The notes: a model not told the origin generated them from the sequence alone. A stretch of 64,000 nucleotides of DNA from Streptomyces sp. A0642 (GCF_004795105.1 NZ_SSBL01000022.1:1-64000), one strand, 5' to 3'. Positions 23,385-32,629 are shown, counted from the first letter of the stretch. Translations and numbers: made by a program.

Positions 23385-26381
23385 GTGAACGGCGATCGGG
23401 ACGAGATGCGCGGGGGCTGGAACAAGCCCGTCGACGAGTCGTCCGACGCGGAGCCCGCCGAGATGACGGGTGAGTTCACCATCGACTACACCCCGCCCGC
23501 CTGGTACACGCAGAATGCGCCGGGCGACTCCTCGGGCGGCGCCGGTACGCACCTGGCACCGCCCCCGCCGCCCACCGGCGCCCCGGTGTCCGTGCCCGGG
23601 CTGCCGGCCGGGAGCGGATTCGAGCCCGACTGGACTCCGGCGCCGCCGGCACCGGTCCAGGGCGCGGCCGCCGAGCCTTCGGTGCCGGGCCGGGGCAGCG
23701 CTCCCGACCCCTTCGGGGGCGGCGACGTGGAGAGCGGCGCGACCATGCGGTTCTCGTCCGCCGCACTGAAGCGGGAGATCGCCGAGCGCGAGGCCGCGGC
23801 GGACGCCGACGCCGAGGGCACTGCAGAGACCCGTGCCGAGCCGGCGGACGACAGCACGGCGGCCGGTTCCGGACGCGAAGAGGCCGGCGCGGGTGCGGAT
23901 GCGGATGCGGCGGCCACCGCGCAGGGCGGCTCCCAGGAGGGCGGGGAGGCCGGGGTGGATCCGGACTCCTCCTCGTCCTCGTCGTCCGCCTTCGCGCCGT
24001 CCGACGCCCTTCCCGTTCCCGCCGACGCCGTCCCCTCCGACGCGTCCCCCTCCTCCGTGCCGGGGGACGGGTCCCCTGAGGCCGACGGTGACGCGTCCGC
24101 AGCCGGCTCCGCGAGCCCCGACGCCTCCGACGACGGCGCGCCCGCCGACGAGCCCGCCGACGCCGTGCCCACGGACGCGGCACCCACGCACCCGGAACCC
24201 TCGGATGCCGTGCCCCCGGCCGCCCTCCCGGCTGCGGCCGCCCTCGACGAACCGTCGGCCGGCGCACCCCAGGACAAGGCGCCCGCCCCCTGGACCCCGG
24301 CGCCGGCCTCGGGCGGACTGCCGCCGCTGCCGCCGTCGTTCCAGCCCGCGGCGGCGCCGCAGCCCGCGGCACCGCAGCCCGCCTCCCACTGGCCTCCGTC
24401 GGCCCCGGTCGACGGAGGAGCGGGCGGCCACGGCTTCCCGCAGGCTCCCGCGGCCCAGACGCCGCAGAGCCCCCAGGCTCCCCCGTTCCCCCAGCAGCCG
24501 CAGCAGCCTGAGCCGGTTCAGCCGGCAGCCCCCGGGCCGCAGGGAGGTTACGGCTTCCCCCAGCAGCCGCAGCAGCCTGAGCCGGTTCAGCCGGCAGCCC
24601 CCGGGCCGCAGGGGGGCTACGGCTTCCCCCAGCAGCAGCCCCCGCAGGCCCTGCCGGGCGGAGCGCTTCCGGCACAGCTCCCGCCGTCGCCCGCACCCCA
24701 GTCGCCGCAGCCGCCGCAGGCCCACCAGTGGTCCGGCCAGCAGGGCGCGGCACTGCCCCCGTCGGCACCTCAGCCACCTCAGCTGCCCCAGGCCCCCGAG
24801 CAGCCGCAGCCCCAACCGTCGCAGCAGCCGCAGCAGCAGCCGCAGAGCGGTTACGGATTCCCCCAGGGCGTCCAGCCGCCGGCCCAGCCCACCCCGAATC
24901 TGCCCGCGCAGCAGCACGCGCAGCAGCCGTACCCGCAGCAACTCCCGCCCCAGGGAGCGCCGCAGGGAGCGCCGCAGGGCCCGCCCCCCGACCCCCGGGC
25001 CGGAAGCGCGTGGCCCATGCCGGTCACCCATGACCAGCGCGAGCGTTCGGTGCCGGGCGCGCCCCTCGGTTACACGGCCGCCGTGGAGCTCTCCTCGGAC
25101 CGGCTCGTCCGGGGCAAGCAGAAGGCGAAGAGCAGCCGCACCCCCTCCGGCGCGTCACGCTTCAGGCTGGGCGGCAAGAAGGAGGAGATCGAGCGGCAGC
25201 GCAAGCTCGACCTGATCCGCACGCCGGTGCTCTCCTGCTACCGGATCGCGGTGATCAGCCTCAAGGGCGGCGTGGGCAAGACCACGACGACCACCGCTCT
25301 GGGAGCGACCCTGGCCACCGAACGGCAGGACAAGATCCTCGCCATCGACGCCAACCCCGACGCCGGCACGCTGGGCCGCCGGGTGCGCCGCGAGACCGGG
25401 GCCACCATCCGCGACCTGGTCCACGCGATCCCGCACCTCAACTCGTACATGGACATCCGGCGGTTCACCTCGCAGGCGCCCTCCGGCCTGGAGATCATCG
25501 CCAACGACGTGGACCCGGCGGTCTCGACCACGTTCAACGACGAGGACTACCGTCGCGCGATCGAGGTGCTGGGCAAGCAGTACCCGATCATCCTCACGGA
25601 CTCCGGCACCGGACTCCTCTACAGCGCGATGCGCGGGGTGCTGGACCTCGCCGACCAGCTGATCATCATCTCCACCCCGTCGGTGGACGGTGCGTCAAGT
25701 GCCTCCACCACCCTGGACTGGCTGTCGGCGCACGGATACGCGGAACTGGTCCAGCGGTCCCTCACCGTCATCTCCGGGGTCCGCGAGACCGGAAAGATGA
25801 TCAAGGTCGACGACATCGTCCAGCACTTCGAGACGCGCTGCCGCGGGGTGGTCGTCGTCCCGTTCGACGAGCACCTGTCGGCCGGCGCCGAGGTCGATCT
25901 CGACATGATGCGCCCGAAGACCCGGGACGCGTACTTCCACCTCTCCGCCCTCGTGGCCGAGGACTTCGCGCGCGCCCAGCAGCAGCAGGGGCTGTGGACG
26001 GCGAACGGCGGCAACCCGCCGCCGCAGTACGCCCCTCCGATGCCCGGTCAGCAGATGCCGGGCCAGCCGGCGCCCGGCCAGCAGCCGTACGCACCCCACC
26101 AGCCCCAGCAGCCGTTCCCGCAGCAGCAGCCGCCCTACGGCGGGCAGCCGCAGCAGCCCTACCCCCCGCAGCAGGCACCCGGCGCCGGGCAGAACTGGCA
26201 GCAGTCGCCGCCCTCGCAGGCACAGTCGTCGGCCGGTCAGGCCGGCCCGCCGCCACCGCAGCAGCACGGCGGACAGCCTGGTCAGCCGGGGCAGTCCGCG
26301 CATCCCGGACTCGAGGGCCCGGTGCCGCCGGCGGGGTGGCAGCAGCACCCTCCGCAGCCGCCGCCAGCGCCTCAGCAGTAA
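23385..26381 (+). CDS. ESX-linked ParA/MinD-like ATPase with long disordered arms
   Basis: 998 residues. About 570 N-terminal residues are Pro/Gln/Ala/Ser/Asp-rich and apparently disordered, with a duplicated 23-residue segment. The ParA/MinD domain follows (about 615-880): deviant Walker A KGGVGKTTTTT (near 627), NPDAGTLGRR in the Walker A'/switch region, and IILTDSGTGL as the Walker B segment. A second Pro/Gln-rich arm (about 885-998) ends the protein. It matches the large ParA-like protein encoded at the end of Streptomyces ESX clusters. GTG 23385 with perfect AGGAGG four bases upstream defines the start. A positioning role for the secretion complex is plausible inference. Confidence 0.85.
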   Translation: MNGDRDEMRGGWNKPVDESSDAEPAEMTGEFTIDYTPPAWYTQNAPGDSSGGAGTHLAPPPPPTGAPVSVPGLPAGSGFEPDWTPAPPAPVQGAAAEPSVPGRGSAPDPFGGGDVESGATMRFSSAALKREIAEREAAADADAEGTAETRAEPADDSTAAGSGREEAGAGADADAAATAQGGSQEGGEAGVDPDSSSSSSSAFAPSDALPVPADAVPSDASPSSVPGDGSPEADGDASAAGSASPDASDDGAPADEPADAVPTDAAPTHPEPSDAVPPAALPAAAALDEPSAGAPQDKAPAPWTPAPASGGLPPLPPSFQPAAAPQPAAPQPASHWPPSAPVDGGAGGHGFPQAPAAQTPQSPQAPPFPQQPQQPEPVQPAAPGPQGGYGFPQQPQQPEPVQPAAPGPQGGYGFPQQQPPQALPGGALPAQLPPSPAPQSPQPPQAHQWSGQQGAALPPSAPQPPQLPQAPEQPQPQPSQQPQQQPQSGYGFPQGVQPPAQPTPNLPAQQHAQQPYPQQLPPQGAPQGAPQGPPPDPRAGSAWPMPVTHDQRERSVPGAPLGYTAAVELSSDRLVRGKQKAKSSRTPSGASRFRLGGKKEEIERQRKLDLIRTPVLSCYRIAVISLKGGVGKTTTTTALGATLATERQDKILAIDANPDAGTLGRRVRRETGATIRDLVHAIPHLNSYMDIRRFTSQAPSGLEIIANDVDPAVSTTFNDEDYRRAIEVLGKQYPIILTDSGTGLLYSAMRGVLDLADQLIIISTPSVDGASSASTTLDWLSAHGYAELVQRSLTVISGVRETGKMIKVDDIVQHFETRCRGVVVVPFDEHLSAGAEVDLDMMRPKTRDAYFHLSALVAEDFARAQQQQGLWTANGGNPPPQYAPPMPGQQMPGQPAPGQQPYAPHQPQQPFPQQQPPYGGQPQQPYPPQQAPGAGQNWQQSPPSQAQSSAGQAGPPPPQQHGGQPGQPGQSAHPGLEGPVPPAGWQQHPPQPPPAPQQ
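24486..24623 (+). repeat. 69-bp tandem duplication in the ParA-like gene
   Basis: Two nearly identical 69-nt units (24486-24554 and 24555-24623), differing at a few bases, encode two 23-residue Pro/Gln-rich units ending GGYGF. A further shortened copy begins at 24624. GYGFPQ recurs again near 24850. Confidence 0.9.
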
Positions 26382-26399
26382 GGCGTCAGAGGTCTCGAC

Positions 26400-26441
26400 C
26401 AATGAGGGTCCACATCGCTCCGGCGATGGGGACCCTCATTG
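26400..26441. terminator. strong terminator closing the ESX cluster
   Basis: Twelve-base perfect stem (CAATGAGGGTCC/GGACCCTCATTG) continued by a CATCG/CGATG upper stem around a 6-nt loop, beginning 18 nt after the ParA-like stop codon. Confidence 0.92.
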
Positions 26442-26475
26442 CATTCCCGCAGACCACACGCCGTTTCGGTGACCG

Positions 26476-26505
26476 TTGACGCGGCTCGACCACCGCTGAT
26501 AAACC
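26476..26505 (+). promoter_or_regulatory. candidate promoter of the peptide ABC importer
   Basis: TTGACG at 26476-26481, an 18-bp spacer and TAAACC at 26500-26505. The -35 is good, the -10 weak. It lies about 75 nt upstream of the binding-protein start. Confidence 0.45.
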
Positions 26506-26578
26506 TTCGCTTCACCAGCTGGCGAACCAGAGATCAACCCGCCTTCTCCGTGCGAGTCCTGACGCGAGGTCCCTGACC

Positions 26579-28456
26579 ATGGTCGAAAGAGTCCCACCGC
26601 CCTCAGCCCAGCCACGCTCACGTCCGCGTGTCCTCCTGGCCTCCGGCGCCGCCGCCCTCGCTCTCGCAGCCGGGTCCGTCGTGCCCGGTGTGCCCTTCGG
26701 GCCTGCGCCCCAGCAGGCGCAGGCCGCCGACAGCGGCAACAAGACGCTGACCGTCGCGGTCGCACAGAGCGTCGACTCCCTGAGTCCGTTCCTCGCCCAG
26801 AAGCTGCTGAGCACCAGCGTCTCCCGGCTCATGTACGACTTCCTGACGAACTACGACCCGAAGGACAATCACGCCGTCCCCGGTCTCGCCACCAAGTGGG
26901 AGCCGTCAGCCGACAAGCTGACGTGGACGTACACCATTCGGCCCAATTCCACGTGGTCGGACGGTCAGCAGGCCACCGCGGAGGACGCGGCCTGGACGTT
27001 CAACAAGATCATGACCGACGAGGGCGCCGCCCAGGCGAACGGCAGCTTCGTCACCAACTTCAAGAAGGTGACGGCTCCGAGCCCGACGAAGCTGGTCATC
27101 GAGCTCAAGGAACCGCAGGCCACGATGGCCGCGCTCGATGTGCCGATCGTCCCCAAGCACGTCTGGGAGAAGGTCAAGGACTTCTCGAAGTTCAACAACG
27201 ACACGGACTTCCCCGTCGTGGGCAACGGGCCCTTCGTGCTGAGCGACTACAAGGTCGACCAGTACGTGAAGCTCAAGGCCAACAAGGACTTCTGGCGCGG
27301 CAGTCCCAAGTTCGACGAGCTGGTCTTCAAGACGTACAAGGACCAGGACGCCGCGGTCGCGGCGCTCCGCAAGGGCGAGGTCTCCTTCGTCGCCGGCTCG
27401 CCCGCGCTGACGCCCGCCCAGGCCAACTCGCTCAAGGGCGAGGCGAACATCAAGGTCAACGAGGGGCCGGGCCGCCGCTTCTTCGCGCTGGCCACCAACC
27501 CGGGCGCGCAGACCAAGGACGGCAAGAAGTTCGGCAACGGCAACAAGGCACTGCTGGACCAGAAGGTCCGCCAGGCTCTGTTCCTGTCGATCGACCGCAA
27601 GACGATCATCGACAAGGTCTTCCAGGGCCACGCCGTCGAGGGCCAGGGGTACATCCCGCCGCGCTTCTCCGAGTACAGCTGGCAGCCGTCGGCGAGCCAG
27701 AGCCTCGCCTACGACCCCGCGAAGGCCGGCCGGCTGCTGGACCAGGCGGGTTACGCACTCAAGGGCGGCAAGCGCGTCGGCAAGGACGGCAAGGCGCTCG
27801 ACCTGCGCATCCTGTGCCACGCCACGGACCCGAACGACAAGGCGATCGGCAAGTACCTCAAGGAGTGGTGGGGCAAGCTCGGCGTGGGCCTCAAGGTCGA
27901 CTGCCTCGACGACGTCTCCGTGCCCTGGTACGCCGGTGAGTACGACCTCGCCTTCGACGGCTGGTCCGTCAACCCGGACCCGGACTTCGTCCTCGGCATC
28001 CACACCTGCGCGGCCCTGCCGGCCAAGGCCAAGGCGAGCGCGGCCACGGACAACTTCATCTGCGACAAGACGTACGACGGCCTGTACAAGAAGCAGCTCG
28101 CCGAGTACGACCCCGCCAAGCGGGCAGACCTCGTCGGCCAGATGCAGTCGTGGCTGTACGACTCCGGGTACATGAACGTCCTGGCGTACCCCAACGCCGT
28201 CGAGGCGTACCGCACCGACCAGATCAAGTCGATCACGACCATGCCCGAGGCGGCCGGCAACATCTACGGGCAGGACGGGTACTGGAGCTGGTGGTCGGCC
28301 GTTCCGGCCGGCAGCGGTGACGGGGACAGCGACAGCGGCTCCGGTTCGAGCTCCACGGGCATCGTCGTGGGCATCGTCGTCGCCGTGGTGGTCCTCGCCG
28401 GTGGCGGGTTCCTCCTCTCCAGGCGCCGCCGCACCACCGCGGACGAGCGCGAGTAG
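26579..28456 (+). CDS. Peptide-type ABC transporter substrate-binding protein with C-terminal membrane anchor
   Basis: 625 residues of the SBP family 5 (DppA/OppA) type. An N-terminal Sec signal (hydrophobic run at 17-35, cleavage near AQAAD) has no lipobox Cys. The family core includes LSTSVSRLMYDFL and the TWTYTIRPNSTWSDG segment. Near the C-terminus a Gly/Ser/Asp linker is followed by one membrane helix (about 593-613) and RRRR, so the protein appears anchored by its C-terminus instead of by lipid. Substrate unknown (oligopeptide or similar). It is first gene of a five-gene importer. Confidence 0.92.
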   Translation: MVERVPPPSAQPRSRPRVLLASGAAALALAAGSVVPGVPFGPAPQQAQAADSGNKTLTVAVAQSVDSLSPFLAQKLLSTSVSRLMYDFLTNYDPKDNHAVPGLATKWEPSADKLTWTYTIRPNSTWSDGQQATAEDAAWTFNKIMTDEGAAQANGSFVTNFKKVTAPSPTKLVIELKEPQATMAALDVPIVPKHVWEKVKDFSKFNNDTDFPVVGNGPFVLSDYKVDQYVKLKANKDFWRGSPKFDELVFKTYKDQDAAVAALRKGEVSFVAGSPALTPAQANSLKGEANIKVNEGPGRRFFALATNPGAQTKDGKKFGNGNKALLDQKVRQALFLSIDRKTIIDKVFQGHAVEGQGYIPPRFSEYSWQPSASQSLAYDPAKAGRLLDQAGYALKGGKRVGKDGKALDLRILCHATDPNDKAIGKYLKEWWGKLGVGLKVDCLDDVSVPWYAGEYDLAFDGWSVNPDPDFVLGIHTCAALPAKAKASAATDNFICDKTYDGLYKKQLAEYDPAKRADLVGQMQSWLYDSGYMNVLAYPNAVEAYRTDQIKSITTMPEAAGNIYGQDGYWSWWSAVPAGSGDGDSDSGSGSSSTGIVVGIVVAVVVLAGGGFLLSRRRRTTADERE

Positions 28457-28500
28457 CACCGCGGACCGCGGCTGGTTCCCGCGGACGGGATGAGAGCGAT

Positions 28501-28538
28501 CGGCCGACGGGCCCGGGCAGCACCGGGCGCGTCGGCCG
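28501..28538 (+). terminator. intercistronic hairpin after the binding-protein gene
   Basis: CGGCCGACG (28501-28509) pairs with CGTCGGCCG (28530-28538), with an inner GCCCGG/CCGGGC stem. Such hairpins between a binding-protein gene and its permease genes often lower downstream expression and protect the upstream mRNA, giving excess binding protein. Confidence 0.7.
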
Positions 28539-28573
28539 TCCCTCCACACGCAACACGAGTAACGAGAGTTCCT

Positions 28574-29656
28574 ATGACAGCTGACAGCACTCCGGCGCTC
28601 GTGAAACAGGCGGATGCGGACACGGACGGTCCGGCTACGGCCGCGCCTTCGGCCGCCCGCGGCCCACGGGCGCGCAACACCAAGGCCTATCTCACGTACG
28701 TGGCCGGCAAGATCGTCGGCGCGGCCGTCTCCCTCTTCGCCGTACTGGTCACCAGCTTCTTCCTCTTCCGGCTCATCCCCAGCGACCCGGTGAAGCAGAT
28801 GACCGGCGGCCGCCGCGTCTCCGCCGAGCAACTCGAATCGCTGCGCCACCAGTTCGGCCTCGACCAGCCGATGTGGCAGCAGTTCACCGATTACGTGGGC
28901 GACGCCCTCACCGGCGACTTCGGCACCTCGTTCCAGTACCACGCCCCGGTCATCGACAAGATCACCGAAGCCCTCCCGGCGACGCTGCTCCTCACCGGAA
29001 CGGCGTACGTCCTCTACAGCGCGCTGGGCATCTGGCTCGGCACCCGTACCGCCTGGCGCAACGGGTCGAAGAGCGACCGCTTCCACACCGCGCTCGCGCT
29101 CACGCTCTACTCCGTGCCCTCCTTCTGGCTCGGTCTGCTCCTGATCATCGTCTTCTCGGTGGGCGTGGGACCGATCCCGGGCATGTTCCCGACGGGCGGC
29201 CTGGAGTCGGGCAACGAGACGGGCTTCGCGTACGTGCTCGACGTCGCGCACCACATGGTGCTCCCCGTGATCACCCTGGTCGCGGTCGGCTACGCGCAGA
29301 CGCTCCTCGTGATGCGCTCCTCGCTCCTGGACGAGATGGGCAGCGACTACCTGACGACGGCTCGCGCGAAGGGGCTGCGTGACGACACGGTCCGCCGCCG
29401 GCACGCCGTGCCCAACGCGATGCTGCCGACGTTCACGCTGATGTTCGTCAACCTCGGCCATGTGGTCGCGGGACAGATCCTGGTCGAGACGGTGTTCTCC
29501 TGGCCGGGTCTCGGCGGCCTCTTCTACCAAGGGCTGAGCGTCCCCGACCTTCCGCTCGTCCAGGCGCTGTTCTTCGTCTTCGCCACCGCGGTGATCCTGG
29601 CGAACACCCTGGCCGATCTGCTGTATCCGCTGCTCGATCCCCGGGTGGGCCGATGA
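28574..29656 (+). CDS. Peptide-type ABC transporter permease (DppB-like)
   Basis: 360 residues. An unusually long polar N-terminus (~45 residues) precedes six membrane helices. The family start FFLFRLIPSDPV and the permease EAA-type loop (DYLTTARAKGLRDDTV) are present. The ATG at 28574 is chosen (MTADSTPAL); the frame to 28490 runs into the intercistronic hairpin. It overlaps the next permease by ATGA. Confidence 0.92.
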   Translation: MTADSTPALVKQADADTDGPATAAPSAARGPRARNTKAYLTYVAGKIVGAAVSLFAVLVTSFFLFRLIPSDPVKQMTGGRRVSAEQLESLRHQFGLDQPMWQQFTDYVGDALTGDFGTSFQYHAPVIDKITEALPATLLLTGTAYVLYSALGIWLGTRTAWRNGSKSDRFHTALALTLYSVPSFWLGLLLIIVFSVGVGPIPGMFPTGGLESGNETGFAYVLDVAHHMVLPVITLVAVGYAQTLLVMRSSLLDEMGSDYLTTARAKGLRDDTVRRRHAVPNAMLPTFTLMFVNLGHVVAGQILVETVFSWPGLGGLFYQGLSVPDLPLVQALFFVFATAVILANTLADLLYPLLDPRVGR

Positions 29657-30621
29657 CGACCGAATCCATGCCCACGTCCACGCCGGGGGCCGAGGCCCCC
29701 GCGCCCGGGGAATCCGGGCCGGAGGCGGCCAAGAGCCCGGGCGCGCTGGCCCGGGCCCGCAAACGGCGTTCCATGGCCCGGTTCTGGCGGGAGTACCGCA
29801 GCCACCGGGGCGGTCTGTGGGGTCTGGCCGGACTCGCGCTGATCGCACTGATCGCGGTGTTCGCTCCCGCGCTGACCGGCTCGGACGCCCAGAGCGTGAC
29901 CGAGGCGCCGGGCGGTGCGCTGGAGTCGCCGAGCGCGGAGTTCCCCCTCGGGACCGACCAGTTCGGCCGCAGCGTCCTCGCCCTGCTGATCTGGGGGGCG
30001 CGCGTCTCCCTCACCGTGGGGTTGCTCGCGGCGTTCCTCTGCGTGGCCATCGGTACGGTCGTCGGGATCGTCGCCGGACACTTCCGCGGCTGGTACGCGA
30101 CGGTCCTGATGCGGGTCACCGACTGGTTCCTGGTCATGCCGACCCTGGTCCTGGCGATCGCGCTCGCCACCGTGATGGACCGCTCCCTGTGGACGGTCAT
30201 CATCGCGATCGGCGTCACGACATGGCCGACGACGGCCCGGCTGGTGCGCGCGCAGACCCTCGCGGTGGAGTCCCGCCCCTACATCGAGCGCGCCCGCGCG
30301 CTGGGCGGCGGGCACGGGCACATCATGCTCCGGCACGTCCTGCCGAACGTGATGCCGCTCGTCCTCGCGCAGACCACGCTGGTGATCTCCAGCGCGATCC
30401 TGACGGAGGCCACGCTGGCCTTCCTCGGTCTGGGCGACCCGACCATCACCTCCTGGGGCGGCATGCTCCAGGACGCGCGCGAGGCCGGCGCGGTGAGCGC
30501 GGGCGACTGGTGGTACCTGGCGCCGCCCGGCATCGCCATCGCACTGGTGGCCCTGGCGTTCACGCTGTGCGGCCGTGCCATCGAGACCGTCCTCAATCCC
30601 AAGCTGGGGGTGACCCGTTGA
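29653..30621 (+). CDS. Peptide-type ABC transporter permease (DppC-like)
   Basis: 322 residues: a polar N-terminus, then six helices, the FPLGTDQFGRSVLALLIWGARVSL segment typical of DppC/OppC, and an EAA loop (PYIERARALGGGHGHIM). The start overlaps the upstream stop (ATGA, 29653-29656) and its own stop overlaps the ATPase start (TTGA). Forms the channel with the preceding permease. Confidence 0.93.
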   Translation: MTTESMPTSTPGAEAPAPGESGPEAAKSPGALARARKRRSMARFWREYRSHRGGLWGLAGLALIALIAVFAPALTGSDAQSVTEAPGGALESPSAEFPLGTDQFGRSVLALLIWGARVSLTVGLLAAFLCVAIGTVVGIVAGHFRGWYATVLMRVTDWFLVMPTLVLAIALATVMDRSLWTVIIAIGVTTWPTTARLVRAQTLAVESRPYIERARALGGGHGHIMLRHVLPNVMPLVLAQTTLVISSAILTEATLAFLGLGDPTITSWGGMLQDAREAGAVSAGDWWYLAPPGIAIALVALAFTLCGRAIETVLNPKLGVTR

Positions 30622-31637
30622 GCACGACGCACATCCGCGAGACGCCTCTTCTCGAGGTACGCGACCTGACGGTGACGTACGCCGGCGGGGCGGAGGCCGT
30701 ACGCGGGGTGAACCTGGAGGTCGAGGCGGGCAGGAAGCTGGGGATCGCCGGGGAGTCGGGGTGCGGGAAGTCCACGCTGGCCCTCGCCCTGCTGCGGCTG
30801 CTGCCCGCGGGCACGAAGGTCACCGGCGAGATCCTGCTGAACGGCGAGGACGTCCTCGCCATGAAGTGGGGCCAGGTCAGAGCCGTGCGCTGGGCGGGCG
30901 CCTCGATCGTCTTCCAGGGCGCGATGCACTCGCTGAACGCGGTGCACCGCATCGGCGACCAGATCGCCGAGCCGATCGTGCTGCACGCGAGGACGACGCA
31001 GGCCGCCGCGCGCAAACGCGCCGGGGAGCTGCTGGAGCAGGTGGGACTGCCCGCCGCCCGGGCGGACGCCTATCCGCACGAACTCTCCGGCGGGCAGCGG
31101 CAGCGCGTGATGATCGCGATGGCACTCGCCTGCGACCCTGGCCTGATCATCGCCGACGAGCCCACGACGGCCCTCGATGTGATGATCCAGGCCCAGATCC
31201 TGCGCCTGATCGAGCAGCTGGTCTCCGAGCAGGACCTCGGACTGATCATGATCAGCCATGACCTCGCGGTGCTCTCGGAGACCTGCGACCGGCTCGCGGT
31301 GATGTACGCGGGGCGGGTCGTGGAGCAGGGGCCCGCTTCCGAGGTCTACGAGCGGGCGCACCACCCCTACAGCAAGGCCCTTTCGGGCGCCTTCCCCCGG
31401 ATCGGGGACCCGGCCTCGCGGTTCGCGCCCCGGGGGCTGCCGGGCGACCCGCCCGACCCGTCGGCGCTGCCGGCCGGCTGCACCTTCCATCCGCGCTGCC
31501 CGGTGGCCCTGGACTCCTGCGCCACGCAGGACCAGGTGCTGCGGGTGGCGGGGCCGGGACGGGAGGCCGCCTGCGTGCTGGCCGGGCCGGACGCCGCGGT
31601 CGCGCGGGGCGCCGAGGAAGCAAGGAGCACATCATGA
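30618..31637 (+). CDS. Peptide-type ABC transporter ATPase (DppD-like)
   Basis: 339 residues. Walker A GESGCGKST, signature LSGGQRQRV, Walker B LIIADEPTTALD and a His-switch ISHD are all intact. The C-terminal oligopeptide-transporter extension has the Cys-rich GCTFHPRCP motif, which in relatives binds an iron-sulphur cluster. TTG start at 30618 gives a four-base TTGA overlap with the permease stop. Confidence 0.94.
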   Translation: MSTTHIRETPLLEVRDLTVTYAGGAEAVRGVNLEVEAGRKLGIAGESGCGKSTLALALLRLLPAGTKVTGEILLNGEDVLAMKWGQVRAVRWAGASIVFQGAMHSLNAVHRIGDQIAEPIVLHARTTQAAARKRAGELLEQVGLPAARADAYPHELSGGQRQRVMIAMALACDPGLIIADEPTTALDVMIQAQILRLIEQLVSEQDLGLIMISHDLAVLSETCDRLAVMYAGRVVEQGPASEVYERAHHPYSKALSGAFPRIGDPASRFAPRGLPGDPPDPSALPAGCTFHPRCPVALDSCATQDQVLRVAGPGREAACVLAGPDAAVARGAEEARSTS

Positions 31638-32629
31638 CCACCACCACGGACCTGCTCAGCGCGCGGGAGCTCCAGGTCACCTTCCCCGGCAGGCACGGAG
31701 CCGACCCGGCCCGCGCCGTGGACGGGGTCGACCTGGACATCAGGCCGGGCGAGATCGTCGCCCTGGTCGGCGAGTCGGGGTGCGGCAAGACGACGCTGGC
31801 GCGCTCGCTGCTGGGCCTCGTCCCACCGACGGCCGGGCAGGTCACCTTCGACGGCAAGCCGCTCGACTACGGCAGCCGAGCGCTGAAGGCGTACCGCAAG
31901 CGGGTCCAGCTGGTGCTTCAGGACCCCAGCGGCTCGCTCAACCCGCGGCACACGGTGTACGACGCGGTGGCCGAGGGCCTGCGGATCCACCGGTACCCGG
32001 GCGACGAGCGGAAGGCGGTGGCCGACGCGCTCTCCCGGGCGGGACTGCGGCCTCCGGAGCGGTTCTTCCTCCGCTACCCGCACGAGCTGTCGGGCGGTCA
32101 GCGTCAGCGGGTCGTGATCGCGGGCGCGCTGGTCCTGGAGCCGGAACTCATCGTGGCGGACGAGCCGGTGGCCTCGCTGGACGCCTCCGTCCGCGGGGAG
32201 ATCCTCGCCCTGCTGCTGCGCCTGCGGGACGAACTGGGTCTGTCCGCGCTGGTGGTCACGCACGACCTCGGCCTCGCGTGGAACATCGCCGACCGGGTGG
32301 CCGTGATGTACCTCGGCCGGATCGTGGAGACGGGGGACGTGGAGCAGATCCTCACCGCCCCGCGGCATCCGTACACCCAGGCGTTGCTGTCGGTCCTTCC
32401 GGAGGCCGAGGGCGAGCCCGTGGTGCTGACGGGCGAGCCGCCGGACCCCTCCAAGGTGCCGTCCGGCTGCCGCTTCCATCTGCGCTGCCAGGTGCTCGCC
32501 TCGGGCGAGGCGGAGCGGGCGGGGGTGGCCGACGCCTGCCGTACGAAGGACCTGCCGGTGCTCGCGGGCGGCGGCGCGGCCCAGGTGGCGTGCCACTGGG
32601 CCGCGGCGACGGCGGCGGTGCGGACGTAG
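31634..32629 (+). CDS. Peptide-type ABC transporter ATPase (DppF-like)
   Basis: 331 residues. Walker A GESGCGKTT, signature LSGGQRQRV, Walker B LIVADEPVASLD, His-switch THD. The C-terminal extension has GCRFHLRCQ. It is the second ATPase of the heterodimeric motor, coupled to the first by an ATGA overlap, and the last gene of the operon. Only 30 nt separate its stop from that of ribF on the other strand. Confidence 0.94.
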   Translation: MTTTTDLLSARELQVTFPGRHGADPARAVDGVDLDIRPGEIVALVGESGCGKTTLARSLLGLVPPTAGQVTFDGKPLDYGSRALKAYRKRVQLVLQDPSGSLNPRHTVYDAVAEGLRIHRYPGDERKAVADALSRAGLRPPERFFLRYPHELSGGQRQRVVIAGALVLEPELIVADEPVASLDASVRGEILALLLRLRDELGLSALVVTHDLGLAWNIADRVAVMYLGRIVETGDVEQILTAPRHPYTQALLSVLPEAEGEPVVLTGEPPDPSKVPSGCRFHLRCQVLASGEAERAGVADACRTKDLPVLAGGGAAQVACHWAAATAAVRT

